Shown piece after piece: positions 8,518 to 17,650 of a stretch of DNA of 64,000 nt. The notes below the pieces were generated by a model. That model saw only the letters and a list, made by a program, of their open reading frames with translations. It was not told the DNA's origin and did no database searches. The stretch covers positions 1 through 64,000 of the forward strand of contig NZ_FQZE01000014.1 of assembly GCF_900141875.1 (NCBI RefSeq). The letters are read 5' to 3'. Position numbers and translations under genes: made by a program. The DNA comes from Tangfeifania diversioriginum. Lineage in GTDB: Bacteria > Bacteroidota > Bacteroidia > Bacteroidales > Prolixibacteraceae. How positions within the stretch are numbered: position 1 is the first letter of the stretch; every line of letters starts with the position of its first letter.

Positions 8518-8626
8518 GATTTCCAGATTTATTAGTTGAACATTGTTTCAATAACCATGATACAGCTCTATGCTATTATTCGAATCGGGATTGGAAGAGG
8601 TTACATTTAACATGATAAAAAATATT

Positions 8627-8656
8627 AAAAAAAGGACGATACCGCAGTACCGTCCT
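8627..8656 (-). terminator. Intrinsic terminator of metK
   Basis: Stem AGGACG/CGTCCT with an interior mismatch and three further pairs closes on a CGCA-side tetraloop (8633-8656). On the minus strand it is followed by seven U residues (8633-8627). It lies 80 bases after the metK stop. Confidence 0.85.
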
Positions 8657-8735
8657 CATTGGCGTATTATTCATACTTCCTTCGGGGGTTTTAACGTTAA
8701 TCCAACTGCTTTTCAGCAATTAGGGCTCAAAGCCA

Positions 8736-9989
8736 TTAAATCCCGAAAGCTTCTTTTATTTGTTTGATATAATCGAGTTTTTCCCAGGTGAAAAGTTCCA
8801 CTTCGAGTTCGGTTTTTCCCTGGTAGGGCGATTCAAACTTTTTGGTTACCGTTTTGGGAGTCCTTCCCATGTGGCCGTATGCAGCCGTTTCAAGGTAAAC
8901 AGGATTTCTTAGCTTCAGCCGCTCTTCGATGGCTGCCGGGCGCAAATCAAAAATTTGTTTCACTTTTTGGGCAATTTCACCATCACTGAATTTTACGTTT
9001 TTTCGCCCATAGGTTTCAACATAAACACCCACTGGTTGTGCCACTCCAATTGCATAAGCCAGTTGCACCAGTATTTCATCGGCCACACCGGCTGCTACCA
9101 GGTTTTTGGCAATATGGCGCGCGGCATAAGCTGCCGAGCGGTCCACTTTCGATGGGTCTTTGCCTGAAAAAGCGCCGCCACCATGTGCTCCGCGGCCGCC
9201 GTATGTGTCCACAATTATTTTGCGGCCTGTCAGGCCGGTATCGCCATGTGGCCCGCCAATTACGAATTTACCGGTTGGGTTCACATGGTAAATAATTTTG
9301 TCGTCAAAAAGCTGCTGCATCCGCTCGGGGAGCCTGGCTTTTACCCGCGGAATGAGAATGTTGATTACATCTTCCCTGATTTTAGCCAGCATTGGATCAT
9401 CAGCGTCAAATTCGTCGTGTTGGGTAGAAACCACAATGGTGTGCACTCTTTGCGGAATATTTTCGTCGGAGTATTCAATAGTTACCTGCGATTTGGAGTC
9501 GGGGCGCAGATAGGTCATCTCTTTCCCCTCGCGGCGAATTTTAGCCAGTTCTTTCAGAATATCATGCGACAGCTCCAGCGCAAGCGGCATGTATTTGTCA
9601 GTGTCCTTGCAGGCGTAGCCAAACATCATTCCCTGATCGCCGGCACCCTGTTCGTTTTTGTCGTCTTTGTCCACACCACGGTTAATGTCGGGGCTTTGTT
9701 CGTGAATGGCCACCAAAACGCCGCACGATTCACCTTCGAAACGGTAGGCGCCTTTGGTGTATCCGATGTCGTTAATTACCCTGCGGGCAACTTCCTGAAC
9801 ATCTACGTAGGTGTTCGATTTTACTTCGCCGGCAACAACAACCTGACCGGTGGTTACCAGTGTTTCTATTGCAACTTTGGAGTCGGTGTCAAATGCCAGG
9901 AATTCGTCGAGAAGGGCATCCGAAATCTGATCGGATACTTTGTCGGGATGGCCTTCCGAAACCGATTCGCTTGTAAATAAATAACTCAT
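8736..9989 (-). CDS. metK: S-adenosylmethionine synthetase
   Basis: 417 residues, a little longer than the usual ~385. It makes S-adenosylmethionine from methionine and ATP. Seen: [20 protein letters not shown] at the N-terminus, [13 protein letters not shown], the [13 protein letters not shown] loop, and the P-loop-like [19 protein letters not shown]. The ATG at 9989 gives the standard start [10 protein letters not shown]. It stands alone between its terminator and a structured leader. Confidence 0.97.
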   Translation of the reverse strand: MSYLFTSESVSEGHPDKVSDQISDALLDEFLAFDTDSKVAIETLVTTGQVVVAGEVKSNTYVDVQEVARRVINDIGYTKGAYRFEGESCGVLVAIHEQSPDINRGVDKDDKNEQGAGDQGMMFGYACKDTDKYMPLALELSHDILKELAKIRREGKEMTYLRPDSKSQVTIEYSDENIPQRVHTIVVSTQHDEFDADDPMLAKIREDVINILIPRVKARLPERMQQLFDDKIIYHVNPTGKFVIGGPHGDTGLTGRKIIVDTYGGRGAHGGGAFSGKDPSKVDRSAAYAARHIAKNLVAAGVADEILVQLAYAIGVAQPVGVYVETYGRKNVKFSDGEIAQKVKQIFDLRPAAIEERLKLRNPVYLETAAYGHMGRTPKTVTKKFESPYQGKTELEVELFTWEKLDYIKQIKEAFGI

Positions 9990-10022
9990 GTCGTTTAAAT
10001 TTTATGAGTTCCTTCACTGTCC

Positions 10023-10073
10023 CATCATTCTGAAAGTGAATTATATTTTTACAAAAATGAATTCAGGATGATG
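10023..10073 (-). promoter_or_regulatory. Long hairpin in the metK leader
   Basis: Arms 10023-10034 and 10062-10073 pair over 12 bases with one G-U, and the loop can form a second A/T stem. It ends 34 bases before the metK ATG and has no U-tract, so it is not a terminator. It may be a cis-regulatory RNA or only an mRNA-stabilising stem; I could not match it to a known SAM riboswitch. Confidence 0.45.
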
Positions 10074-10147
10074 TTTTTCAGAACAATTAGGTTCTCAAAT
10101 TCAACAATTAAATTCGGGCTGCGGGATATTTCGGATTGAAGTCGGTG

Positions 10148-10167
10148 AAAAAAAGCACGATTGCTTT
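10148..10167 (-). terminator. Weak intrinsic terminator after the RelE pair
   Basis: Six-base stem AAAGCA/TGCTTT with a four-base loop followed on the minus strand by seven U residues. It is about 250 bases beyond the toxin stop and 160 bases before metK, so it could isolate metK from toxin-antitoxin read-through or act as an attenuator. Confidence 0.45.
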
Positions 10168-10313
10168 AGCATTTTTTTCATGTGGTTGCAATCAATCTCA
10201 AATCTTTCCACGTAGCGGGGACAAATGTAATATTCTTTAGCAAAATAAAAAAGGAGTTTTTAGGATTATTTTTTGCCGGGTGCCGCAGTTTCTGAATTTT
10301 GTTATGAAAGCCA

Positions 10314-10346
10314 GCGAATTGTTGCATAGCGATTCCAATGGAAGAT
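10314..10346. repeat. 33-base hairpin repeat, copy 1
   Basis: Matches the copy at 11023-11055 at 31 of 33 positions. Its centre is an inverted repeat (GAATTG...CGATTC). One of the two differences from copy 2 turns a C-G pair into a U-G pair, so the stem is kept. Confidence 0.75.
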
Positions 10347-10416
10347 GCGATTATCAATCTCGTCAATTTAATTAGTAAGTGGAAGATTATGCATCACGCA
10401 GAAAGAGTTTGAGAAA

Positions 10417-10686
10417 TTAATAAACTTCATGGTGGGTACCAATATCTACAAATACAGCTTTTTTGGGTTTATCTTTTGTGATATAAAAAATAACCCGTAC
10501 GTCATATTCTACAGAAAAGCTCCACAAACCCTTCAGTTTTCCTGATAATTTGTGTGTTTTAAGAAGTTGGTGAAATGGATCTGCAATGAATATCTCAAGC
10601 TTTGTCCAGAATTCTTTTTCTGAAGGAGTTGATTTTATTCTCTTGCTAAATTCTTTTTTGAATGATTTACTGAATGCGACTTCCAT
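10417..10686 (-). CDS. RelE/YafQ-type mRNA interferase toxin
   Basis: 89 residues with the RelE-fold pattern: basic N-terminal helices (FSKSFKKEFSKRIKS), the central HKLSGKLKGLWSFSVEYDVRVIFYI, and the C-terminal VDIGTHHEVY. In YafQ/RelE relatives the conserved Arg in YDVRVIFY and C-terminal His/Tyr residues are needed for ribosome-dependent mRNA cleavage; all look intact. The start codon overlaps the antitoxin stop (TAATG). The module is transcribed toward metK. Confidence 0.85.
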   Translation of the reverse strand: MEVAFSKSFKKEFSKRIKSTPSEKEFWTKLEIFIADPFHQLLKTHKLSGKLKGLWSFSVEYDVRVIFYITKDKPKKAVFVDIGTHHEVY

Positions 10687-10892
10687 TAGAGCATCTTTTT
10701 AAGATCGTGGATGCTTGAAGAAAAATCAAGGGCTCCTGATTTTTCTTCATCCTTTGATTGCTTGTAGTGCAATTGAATCTCAGCCCTTCGGGCATCAGCA
10801 ATATTGTTTTCCAGCAAATTCTTTAATTCTACTTTATCTTCCAGTGGAAGGCTGTAAATTTTGTCAACAATTTCGTTATAGTGAAAAGTCAT
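10686..10892 (-). CDS. Antitoxin of the RelE-type pair
   Basis: About 68 residues from the ATG at 10892 (MTFHYNEIVDKIYSLPLEDK); a frame open to 10949 adds an unlikely leader. The amphipathic first half (DKVELKNLLENNIADARRAE) and charged C-terminus ending SSSIHDLKKML fit small Bacteroidota antitoxins of RelE partners. A -7 element TATATTTG at 10925-10918 lies 25 bases upstream of the chosen ATG, supporting it. Its stop overlaps the toxin start. Confidence 0.75.
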   Translation of the reverse strand: MTFHYNEIVDKIYSLPLEDKVELKNLLENNIADARRAEIQLHYKQSKDEEKSGALDFSSSIHDLKKML

Positions 10893-10917
10893 ATTTTTTA
10901 CAATTTCATTCTTAAAA

Positions 10918-10925
10918 CAAATATA
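10918..10925 (-). promoter_or_regulatory. -7 element of the RelE-type pair
   Basis: TATATTTG on the minus strand fits TAnnTTTG and is well placed for the antitoxin ATG at 10892. Confidence 0.45.
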
Positions 10926-11022
10926 ACCATTTTTCATCATTCCTGGCATTCTGCCGTTGTATTGTAAAAAAGGGAGCTGTCATTGCACAAATAACTGTTT
11001 TGCTTTTAATTAAATTAAGTCG

Positions 11023-11055
11023 GCGAATCGTCGCATAGCGATTCCAATGGAAGAT
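11023..11055. repeat. 33-base hairpin repeat, copy 2
   Basis: Same orientation as the copy at 10314-10346, 709 bases apart; the toxin-antitoxin pair lies exactly between them. The inverted repeat GAATCG...CGATTC is perfect in this copy. Confidence 0.75.
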
Positions 11056-11077
11056 TTTGCTGGTCCCGGACATTAAT

Positions 11078-12082
11078 TCACCCCATCATTATAAAATCTT
11101 TTCCTTCTTTGTATCCGGCTTTTTGCAGGAACGATTGTATTAGTTCCCTTGCTCCCGTTTTTGTCACCATAGGCACGATGAAGATTTTCCCGGGATCAGG
11201 AATTTCAGTAAAGTGCAGGGTCTCTTTTTCGGTGGTTTTTCCTTTTACAATGTCGATGAATCCCTGAATTTTTAGGCCTTCTTTTTCGAGTAGTTTTGCC
11301 CGCTGTCGCGTTTTTCGGCCGGCACCCCACACCCAAATATCCGGATGGAAGCGGTTCTGTTTTTCCGACCATTTTTTGAAATAAAACGCTTTCGTTCTGA
11401 AAAAAGCTTCGGTGGAATAACGGTCGTCAGTGCGGGTGAGGCGGGTTGGAGTATCGTGCCATTCGAGCAGCGGTTCCGGTAGTTTGGCCATTTTTACTCC
11501 GGCTTTTAGATAGCGCAGTTGCATTTCGTAATCTTCCGGGAAATCTCCATGAAAACAACCCCCAAACTTCTCATATAAATCCCTGCGAAAGAGGACGGTT
11601 GGATTCACCACCGGGATTTCCACAAAACGCTTGAAGTCGATTTCTTCCGGCGAGTGAAAAGAGTTCACCCACTTTACAAACCGGTTAAAACCCGCTGTGT
11701 TTTTTTCGTGCGCTATGTAATTTACTTCACAGCCAACAAGCCCGATGTTTGGGCGATTTCTCAGAAAATGAACCTGTTTCTCCAGCCTTTCCGGTTGTGA
11801 AGTGTCATCGGCATCCATCCGGGCAACAAACCGGCCGCGGGCATTTTTAAGCCCGCAGTTCATGGCATGTGCCACGCCTTGTTTTTCTTCAGAAAGCAGC
11901 CTGATGCGATGATCTTTTTCAGCAAGTTTTTGAGCAATCGCAATGCTTTTGTCTAAAGAATTATTGTCGATTAGGAGCAGCTCAAAATCCCTGAAAGTCT
12001 GTTGAAGAATACTTTCTACGGCAGCGGCAAGAGTTTTCCCGGAATTGTAAAACGGCAGGATGACCGAAACTTCAGGAGGCAT
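11078..12082 (-). CDS. Glycosyltransferase family 2 with C-terminal nucleotide-binding-like domain
   Basis: 334 residues. N-terminal GT-A fold: VSVILPFYNSGKTLAAAVES, LLIDNNSLDKS, and the metal/nucleotide motif ARMDADDTSQPERL; acceptor-side motif FPEDYEMQLRYLKAG. After about residue 240 comes a separate domain starting IWVWGAGRKTRQRAKLLE, a glycine-rich Rossmann-like start that some GT2 proteins carry as a C-terminal cap. It transfers a sugar to an unknown acceptor, probably a glycan or lipid. The first 11 bases overlap the end of gldA, so they are translationally coupled. Confidence 0.85.
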   Translation of the reverse strand: MPPEVSVILPFYNSGKTLAAAVESILQQTFRDFELLLIDNNSLDKSIAIAQKLAEKDHRIRLLSEEKQGVAHAMNCGLKNARGRFVARMDADDTSQPERLEKQVHFLRNRPNIGLVGCEVNYIAHEKNTAGFNRFVKWVNSFHSPEEIDFKRFVEIPVVNPTVLFRRDLYEKFGGCFHGDFPEDYEMQLRYLKAGVKMAKLPEPLLEWHDTPTRLTRTDDRYSTEAFFRTKAFYFKKWSEKQNRFHPDIWVWGAGRKTRQRAKLLEKEGLKIQGFIDIVKGKTTEKETLHFTEIPDPGKIFIVPMVTKTGARELIQSFLQKAGYKEGKDFIMMG

Positions 12083-12989
12083 TTTCGCGGGTTAACTGTT
12101 GAAAAATACTTTCCAGGTTTTGTTGTTTTACCTGTAGGGTTAATAGCGTGAGGTTATTGTCAACGGCAAACCGGAAAATTACCGGACGGATATCGGTGTT
12201 GCCGTCTGATTCAATCAGCCAGTTTTCCCCGTCAGGAACCACTCCTTTAATGTTTTCAACCGCAAGCAATTGATCCGCAGAAATCTTTTCAGCAAACCCG
12301 GCAATCACCTGCTGGCTTTTTTTCAGTTTGCCATTTCTGATTTCAGCTATGCCGCCGTCGGCCACAATTTTTCCTTTGTTGATAATAAGCACCCGGTTGC
12401 AAATAGCTTCCACTTCCTGCATAATGTGAGACGAAAGGATCACCGTTTTTTCGGTACTGATTTTTCGTATCAGTCCGCGAATTTCTTCCAGTTGGTTGGG
12501 ATCGAGACCAGTGGTAGCTTCATCCAGAATTAAAATCCCGGGGTCGTGAATCAACGCCTGTGCCAGCCCCACTCGCTGCCGGTAACCTTTGGAGAGGGCG
12601 CCGATTTTTTTGTGTTGCTCGTCGCCCAGCCCGGTCAGTTCAACCATTTCAGTTACCCGCTGCTTTTTGTTTTTCAGGTGGTAAAAACCTGCTGTAATTT
12701 CAAGGTATTCTTTTACAAACAGGTCGGTATAAAGCGGATTGTTTTCCGGCAGGTAACCGATATTTTTTCGGATTTCGGTATTGTCAACCGATATTTTTTG
12801 GCCATCAATTTGAATTTCGCCCGAATTAGCAGGCAAAAAGCCGGTCATTATTTTCATTAACGTGGATTTGCCGGCACCGTTGGGGCCCAGGAAACCCAGA
12901 AGTTCACCTTCTTCAACAGAAAAGCTGACATTATTGAGCGCTTTCTGCTTTCCAAATAATTTTGTTATATTACTGACTGTTATTGCCAT
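12072..12989 (-). CDS. gldA: GldA-type ABC transporter ATPase
   Basis: About 305 residues. Walker A GPNGAGKST, Q-loop region NIGYLPENNPLYTDLFVKEY, signature LSKGYRQRVGLAQAL, Walker B ILILDEATTGLDP and switch His in LSSHIMQEVEA. The GYLPENNPLY segment and domain length match GldA, the ATPase of the GldA-GldF-GldG gliding-associated exporter. The permease-like GldF/GldG are not in this window, so the complex is split or encoded elsewhere. The ATG at 12989 (MAITVSNITKLFG) is preferred to a longer upstream frame. It is followed by an overlapping GT2 gene. Confidence 0.85.
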   Translation of the reverse strand: MAITVSNITKLFGKQKALNNVSFSVEEGELLGFLGPNGAGKSTLMKIMTGFLPANSGEIQIDGQKISVDNTEIRKNIGYLPENNPLYTDLFVKEYLEITAGFYHLKNKKQRVTEMVELTGLGDEQHKKIGALSKGYRQRVGLAQALIHDPGILILDEATTGLDPNQLEEIRGLIRKISTEKTVILSSHIMQEVEAICNRVLIINKGKIVADGGIAEIRNGKLKKSQQVIAGFAEKISADQLLAVENIKGVVPDGENWLIESDGNTDIRPVIFRFAVDNNLTLLTLQVKQQNLESIFQQLTRENAS

Positions 12990-13044
12990 ATGATTTTTAC
13001 TGAAACAAAAATAATCGAATCTTTTTAATTTAGAACCATTAACG

Positions 13045-13052
13045 TAAATTTG
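13045..13052 (+). promoter_or_regulatory. -7 element of ispG
   Basis: TAAATTTG, 26 bases upstream of the ispG ATG, matches TAnnTTTG. The gap between the divergent gldA and ispG is only 89 bases. Confidence 0.45.
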
Positions 13053-13078
13053 CAAATCAGCTTAACAGATAGAATTCA

Positions 13079-14932
13079 ATGAAAGATCGTCATTTCAATT
13101 ATGTAACAGATTTAACCCGGTACCAGCGGCAGGAAACCTGGGAAGTGAATATTGGCGGCATTGGCGTAGGGGGCACAAACCCTGTTCGGATCCAGACAAT
13201 GACCGATACGAGTACACGGGACACAGGGGCCACACTGGATCAGATTAAAAAATTAATTATGGCCGGAACGGATTTCATCCGTCTTACCGTCAAAGGGATG
13301 TATGATGCTGAAAATCTTAAAAACATTGTACAGGAAATGAAAGACAGGGGATATACCACCCCGCTGATTGCCGACATTCATTTTAATCCCAAACTGGCCG
13401 AAGTAGCAGCTAAATATGTTGATAAAGTACGCATTAATCCGGGTAATTTTTACGATAAGCGGGCGAATTTCAACGGAAAAATATTTAGCGACGAAGAGTA
13501 CAAAATTGAACTTCATAAAATTGAGGAAAAGTTTATTCCTTTTTTGGAACACCTGAAAAAGACCAAAACCGCCCTGCGTATTGGTGCCAATCATGGTTCG
13601 CTTTCCGACAGGGTAATGAGCCGTTTTGGGGACACCCCCTCGGGAATGGCCGAATCGGTTCTCGAGTATCTGCGCATTTGCCAAAAGGTGAATTTTAACG
13701 ATGTGGTGGTGTCCATTAAATCGAGCAATACACGCATGATGGTTTACACCGTTCGGTTGCTGAATTACAAAATGCGTCTCGAGGATATGAAATACCCCAT
13801 TCACCTGGGAGTTACCGAGGCTGGTGAGGGCGAAGACGGACGCATTAAATCTGCAGTTGGAATTGGCGCACTGCTGGCCGACGGAATTGGAGATACCATT
13901 CGCGTATCGCTCACCGAAGACCCGGCAAGAGAAATTCCGGTAGCGCAGAAAATGGTTGATCATTTTAAACTTTACCAGGGGCACGACCCCATTTCGGCCA
14001 ACCTGTTCGCGCAAACAAATCCGTTTGAGTATGAGCGCCGGGCTACCCGTCCGGTGTTGAAAATGGGAGGTGAAGAATTGCCTGTTGTTGTTGCCGATTT
14101 GGGCGAGCGCAGCCTGAAAGAGATGATTCCGGTGCGCGGGAACCTGGTTCCCGACTATTTCCTTTCAGGGAATAAAATTATGGACATCGAAGGAGATAGC
14201 TTTCCCATCATTTCGCTGGAAGAATACCTTTTTGAAAGTACCCGCTGGGGCCGGATGAAATTCATCCGCACCAATAAAAAGGAGTTTGACAACTTCATGG
14301 AGAAGAACCCCGAAATAATAATGAAGCTGAAGCAAACCCGCAAAACAGTGCTGATTCTCGAAAGCTTCAATAAAAATCCGATGGCTGAGCTGAGGGCATT
14401 TTTTATGTGCCTCGAAACGCATATCTGGAAAGTGCCGGTTATTCTTTACCGCCGCTACAATGAAACCAGTCTGGAAGATTTGCAAATCAAAGCCTCGTGT
14501 GATTTGGGTGGTCTGCTCATCGATGGTTACGGAGATGGAATTTGCATTTCGAATGATAACATCACTTTTACCGAGTTAAAAGATTTAAGTTTTGGTCTTT
14601 TGCAGGCCAGTCGGATGCGGACAACCAAAACAGAGTTTGTCTCTTGCCCGGGTTGCGGCCGCACACTTTTCGATTTGCAGGAAACCACCCGGAGAGTAAA
14701 AACGCATTTTAAGCATCTGAATCACCTGAAAATCGGAATTATGGGCTGTGTTGTGAATGGTCCGGGTGAAATGGGCGATGTGGATTACGGTTTTGTAGGT
14801 GCCGGCGTTAACAAAGTGACGCTCTACAAAGGATTGAAACCGGTAAAACGCCACATTCCGTACGAAGATGCTGTTGAAGAACTGGAACAGCTAATTCGCG
14901 AAAACGACGACTGGATTGACCCGGAAGATTAA
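13079..14932 (+). CDS. ispG: 4-Hydroxy-3-methylbut-2-enyl diphosphate synthase (long form)
   Basis: 617 residues. IspG/GcpE carries out the penultimate step of the MEP isoprenoid pathway with a [4Fe-4S] cluster. The TIM-barrel half is seen in NPVRIQTMTDTSTRD, PLIADIHFNP and KVRINPGNF. The C-terminal half holds the cluster cysteines in CPGCGRTLFDL (near residue 522) and GCVVNGPGEMGD (near 556). The large insert between the two makes the long form shared with plants, Chlamydia and Bacteroidota. The stop lies 9 bases before the flavin reductase-like gene, so the two are likely cotranscribed. Confidence 0.96.
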   Translation: MKDRHFNYVTDLTRYQRQETWEVNIGGIGVGGTNPVRIQTMTDTSTRDTGATLDQIKKLIMAGTDFIRLTVKGMYDAENLKNIVQEMKDRGYTTPLIADIHFNPKLAEVAAKYVDKVRINPGNFYDKRANFNGKIFSDEEYKIELHKIEEKFIPFLEHLKKTKTALRIGANHGSLSDRVMSRFGDTPSGMAESVLEYLRICQKVNFNDVVVSIKSSNTRMMVYTVRLLNYKMRLEDMKYPIHLGVTEAGEGEDGRIKSAVGIGALLADGIGDTIRVSLTEDPAREIPVAQKMVDHFKLYQGHDPISANLFAQTNPFEYERRATRPVLKMGGEELPVVVADLGERSLKEMIPVRGNLVPDYFLSGNKIMDIEGDSFPIISLEEYLFESTRWGRMKFIRTNKKEFDNFMEKNPEIIMKLKQTRKTVLILESFNKNPMAELRAFFMCLETHIWKVPVILYRRYNETSLEDLQIKASCDLGGLLIDGYGDGICISNDNITFTELKDLSFGLLQASRMRTTKTEFVSCPGCGRTLFDLQETTRRVKTHFKHLNHLKIGIMGCVVNGPGEMGDVDYGFVGAGVNKVTLYKGLKPVKRHIPYEDAVEELEQLIRENDDWIDPED

Positions 14933-14941
14933 AATCGATTT

Positions 14942-15520
14942 ATGGCAAAACAACACTGGAAGCCCGGAACCATGATTTACCCGATTCCGGCGGTAATGGT
15001 GAGTTGCGGACATCAACCGGAAGAATTCAACATTATTACCATTGCCTGGACAGGCACCATCAACAGTAAACCGCCCATGTGCTTCATTTCGGTGCGGCCG
15101 GAGCGACATTCTTACGATATTATAAAAAGAACCGGCGATTTCGTCATTAATCTGACCACCGAAAAGCTGGCCAGGGCCACCGATTGGTGCGGTGTTCGCT
15201 CGGGCAGCAAATACAACAAGTGGGAAAAAATGAACCTGACCCCGGTTCAGGCAAAAGTGGTAAAAGCGCCAATAATCGAAGAATCGCCGGTGAATGTGGA
15301 GTGCGTGGTGAAAGACATCATCGAACTCGGATCGCACCACATGTTCACCGCCGAAGTGGTGAATGTTTCGGTGGATGATACTTACCTCGACGAAACCGGG
15401 AAATTCAGTTTTGCCAAGGCCAGGCCGCTGGTTTACAATCACGGCCACTATTTCGGGCTCGGCGAAATCATTGGCAAATTCGGCTGGTCGGTACAAAAAA
15501 AGAGGAAGAAAAAGAAGTAG
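14942..15520 (+). CDS. Flavin reductase-like FMN-binding protein
   Basis: 192 residues with the flavin reductase/DIM6-NTAB split barrel: MIYPIPAVMVSCG, NIITIAWTGTINSKPPMCF, SVRPERHSYDIIKRTGDFVI and the C-terminal PLVYNHGHYFGLGEIIGKFG. Such proteins bind FMN and reduce it or act on small substrates; no partner monooxygenase is adjacent. The C-terminus ends in a run of lysines and arginines (KKRKKKK), unusual but common in AT-rich genomes. It follows ispG by 9 bases. Confidence 0.85.
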   Translation: MAKQHWKPGTMIYPIPAVMVSCGHQPEEFNIITIAWTGTINSKPPMCFISVRPERHSYDIIKRTGDFVINLTTEKLARATDWCGVRSGSKYNKWEKMNLTPVQAKVVKAPIIEESPVNVECVVKDIIELGSHHMFTAEVVNVSVDDTYLDETGKFSFAKARPLVYNHGHYFGLGEIIGKFGWSVQKKRKKKK

Positions 15521-15548
15521 TTCAATTCTGAACAATCTCTTACTTTTA

Positions 15549-15561
15549 TTGGTTAAACCAA
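15549..15561. promoter_or_regulatory. Short palindrome upstream of the M3 peptidase
   Basis: TTGGTT-A-AACCAA, a perfect dyad of six-base arms, lies 46 bases upstream of the peptidase ATG. A one-base loop rules out an RNA hairpin, so if meaningful it would be a protein-binding site. Confidence 0.25.
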
Positions 15562-15607
15562 CACAATTTATCCGGATTTTCCCCGGAAGCATTTTAATTG
15601 AAAAATT

Positions 15608-17650
15608 ATGAACGAAATAACAAATAACCCGCTTTTACAGGAATTTAAAACGCCGCACGAAACCGCACCTTTTGCTGAAATAAAAAACGAGCACTTTTTG
15701 CCGGCGTTTAAAGAAGCAATTAATATAGGAGAAGCAGAAGTAAAAAACATTGTTGAAAACCCGGATGTGCCGACTTTCGAAAATACAGTGGAAGCGCTCG
15801 AACGCGCCGGCCGGCTGCTGAACCGTACCGCAGGCGTTTTTTTTAACCTGCTTCATGCCGAAACAAACGAAGAGTTGCAAAACCTGGCGCAGGAGGTTTC
15901 GCCGCTGCTCACAAAATTTGAAAATGACATTACGCTCAATCCTGAACTGTTTGCGCGGATAAAAGCCGTTTACAATCTGAAAGGTGAGTTTAACTTGACT
16001 GTTGAGCAGCAAACTTTACTGGAAGAAACTTACCTCAATTTTGAGCGGAAAGGCGCCAATCTTCCGGAGGAAAAGAAAGAGCAATTCCGGGAAATCAGTA
16101 CGGAACTGGCGCAACTCACCCTGAAATTCGGGGAGAATGTGCTGAAAGAAACCAATAAATACGAAAAGCACATCACCGATAAAAGACGCTTGTCGGGTCT
16201 GCCCGAAAGTTTACTGGAAGCAGCTGCAGCCAAAGCAAAATCGAAAGGAAAAGAGGGCTGGATTTTCGATATCACCATGCCGGTGTACCAGCCGTTCATG
16301 AAATATGCCGACGACCGCGAATTGCGTGAGGAAATGTTTATGGCGTACATGTCGAAATCGTTTAAAGGCGATGGGCTCGACAACCGCAAAAACATCATAA
16401 AGATTGTCAACCTGCGGCTGGAACTGGCCCGCTTGCTGGGCTATAAAAATTATGCCGATTATGTGCTCGAACGCAAGATGGCGCAAAACACAAAAGGTGT
16501 TTACCAATTATTAGACGAACTTTTTGAAGCCTCTGCAGGTGTGGCTAAAAAAGAGAAAGCAGAGGTGGAAGCTTTTGCGCGGGAACTGAGGTTTAACGAT
16601 GAAATAATGCCCTGGGACTGGAGCTACTACAGCGAAAAACTGAAGATTAAAAAGTTTGAACTCGACGATGAAAAACTGAAGCCCTATTTTGAACTGAATC
16701 GCGTCATTGACGGAGTCTTCGGACTGGCTACCAGTTTGTATGGAATCACTTTCAAACCGAACAAGGAAATCCCGGTCTATCATGAAGAGGTGGTGCCGTA
16801 CGAAGTGTACGATGGAGACGGTGAATTCCTGTCGGTGCTGTACACCGATTTTCACCCGCGGCCCGGCAAGCAGGGTGGCGCCTGGATGAACGACTTTAAA
16901 GGGCAGTGGAAGGAAGACGGCAAAAACTCGCGGCCGCACATCGCCATTGTGATGAATTTTACCCGTCCGACCGAAACAAAACCTGCGCTGCTCACTTTCA
17001 GGGAGGTGGAAACGTTTATGCACGAGTTTGGCCATGCGCTGCACGGAATGCTTGCCAATGCCACTTACTCAGCTTTGTCGGGTACCAATGTATATCACGA
17101 CTTTGTGGAACTTCCATCGCAAATAATGGAGAACTGGGCGGTGGAAAAAGATTTTCTGGATCGTTTTGCAGAGCACTACGAAACCGGCGAAAAAATCCCT
17201 GCTGATTTGGTGGAGCGGATCAAAGCATCGGGCAATTTTCTGGAAGGTTATCAAACCTTGCGGCAGCTTAGTTTTGGTTATCTCGACATGGCCTGGCACA
17301 CGCAGCAACAACCGTTTAACGACGATGTGAAATCCTTTGAAGAAGCAGCATGGAAGAAAACGCAAATCTTTCCCAAAGTTGAAGGAACCTGCATGAGCAC
17401 ACAGTTCGGGCATTTGTTTGCCGGTGGCTATGCCGCGGGTTATTATGGCTACAAGTGGGCCGAAGTGCTCGATGCCGATGCATTCAGCCTCTTCCGCGAA
17501 AAAGGACTGTTCAACAGGGAAGTGGCCACTTCCTTCCGGAAAAATATCCTGGAAAAAGGCGGCACCGAACACCCGATGACATTGTACAAACGTTTCCGCG
17601 GCAAAGAACCCACGGTTGATGCACTGATGGAAAGAGGCGGGTTGAAGTGA
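15608..17650 (+). CDS. M3 family oligopeptidase / peptidyl-dipeptidase
   Basis: 680 residues without a signal peptide. The M3 zinc motif HEFGHALHG is at about residue 472, with the downstream Glu in HDFVELPSQIMENW. The C-terminal motifs GHLFAGGYAAGYYGYKWAEV match thimet oligopeptidase/Dcp proteins, which cleave short peptides in the cytoplasm. Length agrees with Dcp and oligopeptidase A (~680). Whether it is an endopeptidase or dipeptidyl carboxypeptidase cannot be read. It stands as a single gene. Confidence 0.93.
   Translation: MNEITNNPLLQEFKTPHETAPFAEIKNEHFLPAFKEAINIGEAEVKNIVENPDVPTFENTVEALERAGRLLNRTAGVFFNLLHAETNEELQNLAQEVSPLLTKFENDITLNPELFARIKAVYNLKGEFNLTVEQQTLLEETYLNFERKGANLPEEKKEQFREISTELAQLTLKFGENVLKETNKYEKHITDKRRLSGLPESLLEAAAAKAKSKGKEGWIFDITMPVYQPFMKYADDRELREEMFMAYMSKSFKGDGLDNRKNIIKIVNLRLELARLLGYKNYADYVLERKMAQNTKGVYQLLDELFEASAGVAKKEKAEVEAFARELRFNDEIMPWDWSYYSEKLKIKKFELDDEKLKPYFELNRVIDGVFGLATSLYGITFKPNKEIPVYHEEVVPYEVYDGDGEFLSVLYTDFHPRPGKQGGAWMNDFKGQWKEDGKNSRPHIAIVMNFTRPTETKPALLTFREVETFMHEFGHALHGMLANATYSALSGTNVYHDFVELPSQIMENWAVEKDFLDRFAEHYETGEKIPADLVERIKASGNFLEGYQTLRQLSFGYLDMAWHTQQQPFNDDVKSFEEAAWKKTQIFPKVEGTCMSTQFGHLFAGGYAAGYYGYKWAEVLDADAFSLFREKGLFNREVATSFRKNILEKGGTEHPMTLYKRFRGKEPTVDALMERGGLK

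Larger units (their letters stand above)
9990..10416. other. 427-base intergenic region upstream of metK
   Basis: This gap contains the metK leader with a long hairpin (10023-10073), a weak minus-strand terminator (10148-10167) and one copy of a 33-base repeat (10314-10346). I see no credible protein-coding frame; a minus-strand frame at 10178-10366 has no recognisable protein and spans the repeat. Confidence 0.7.

Noticed and set aside
9990-10080. A SAM riboswitch of a known class before metK
   Set aside because: The stem lacks the sequence motifs of the SAM classes I know and has no terminator or ribosome-site switch; I keep only the hairpin.
13253-14014. Long minus-strand open frame opposite ispG
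   Set aside because: It lies inside a well-supported gene and shows no recognisable domain; similar antisense frames opposite metK and the M3 peptidase were dropped for the same reason.
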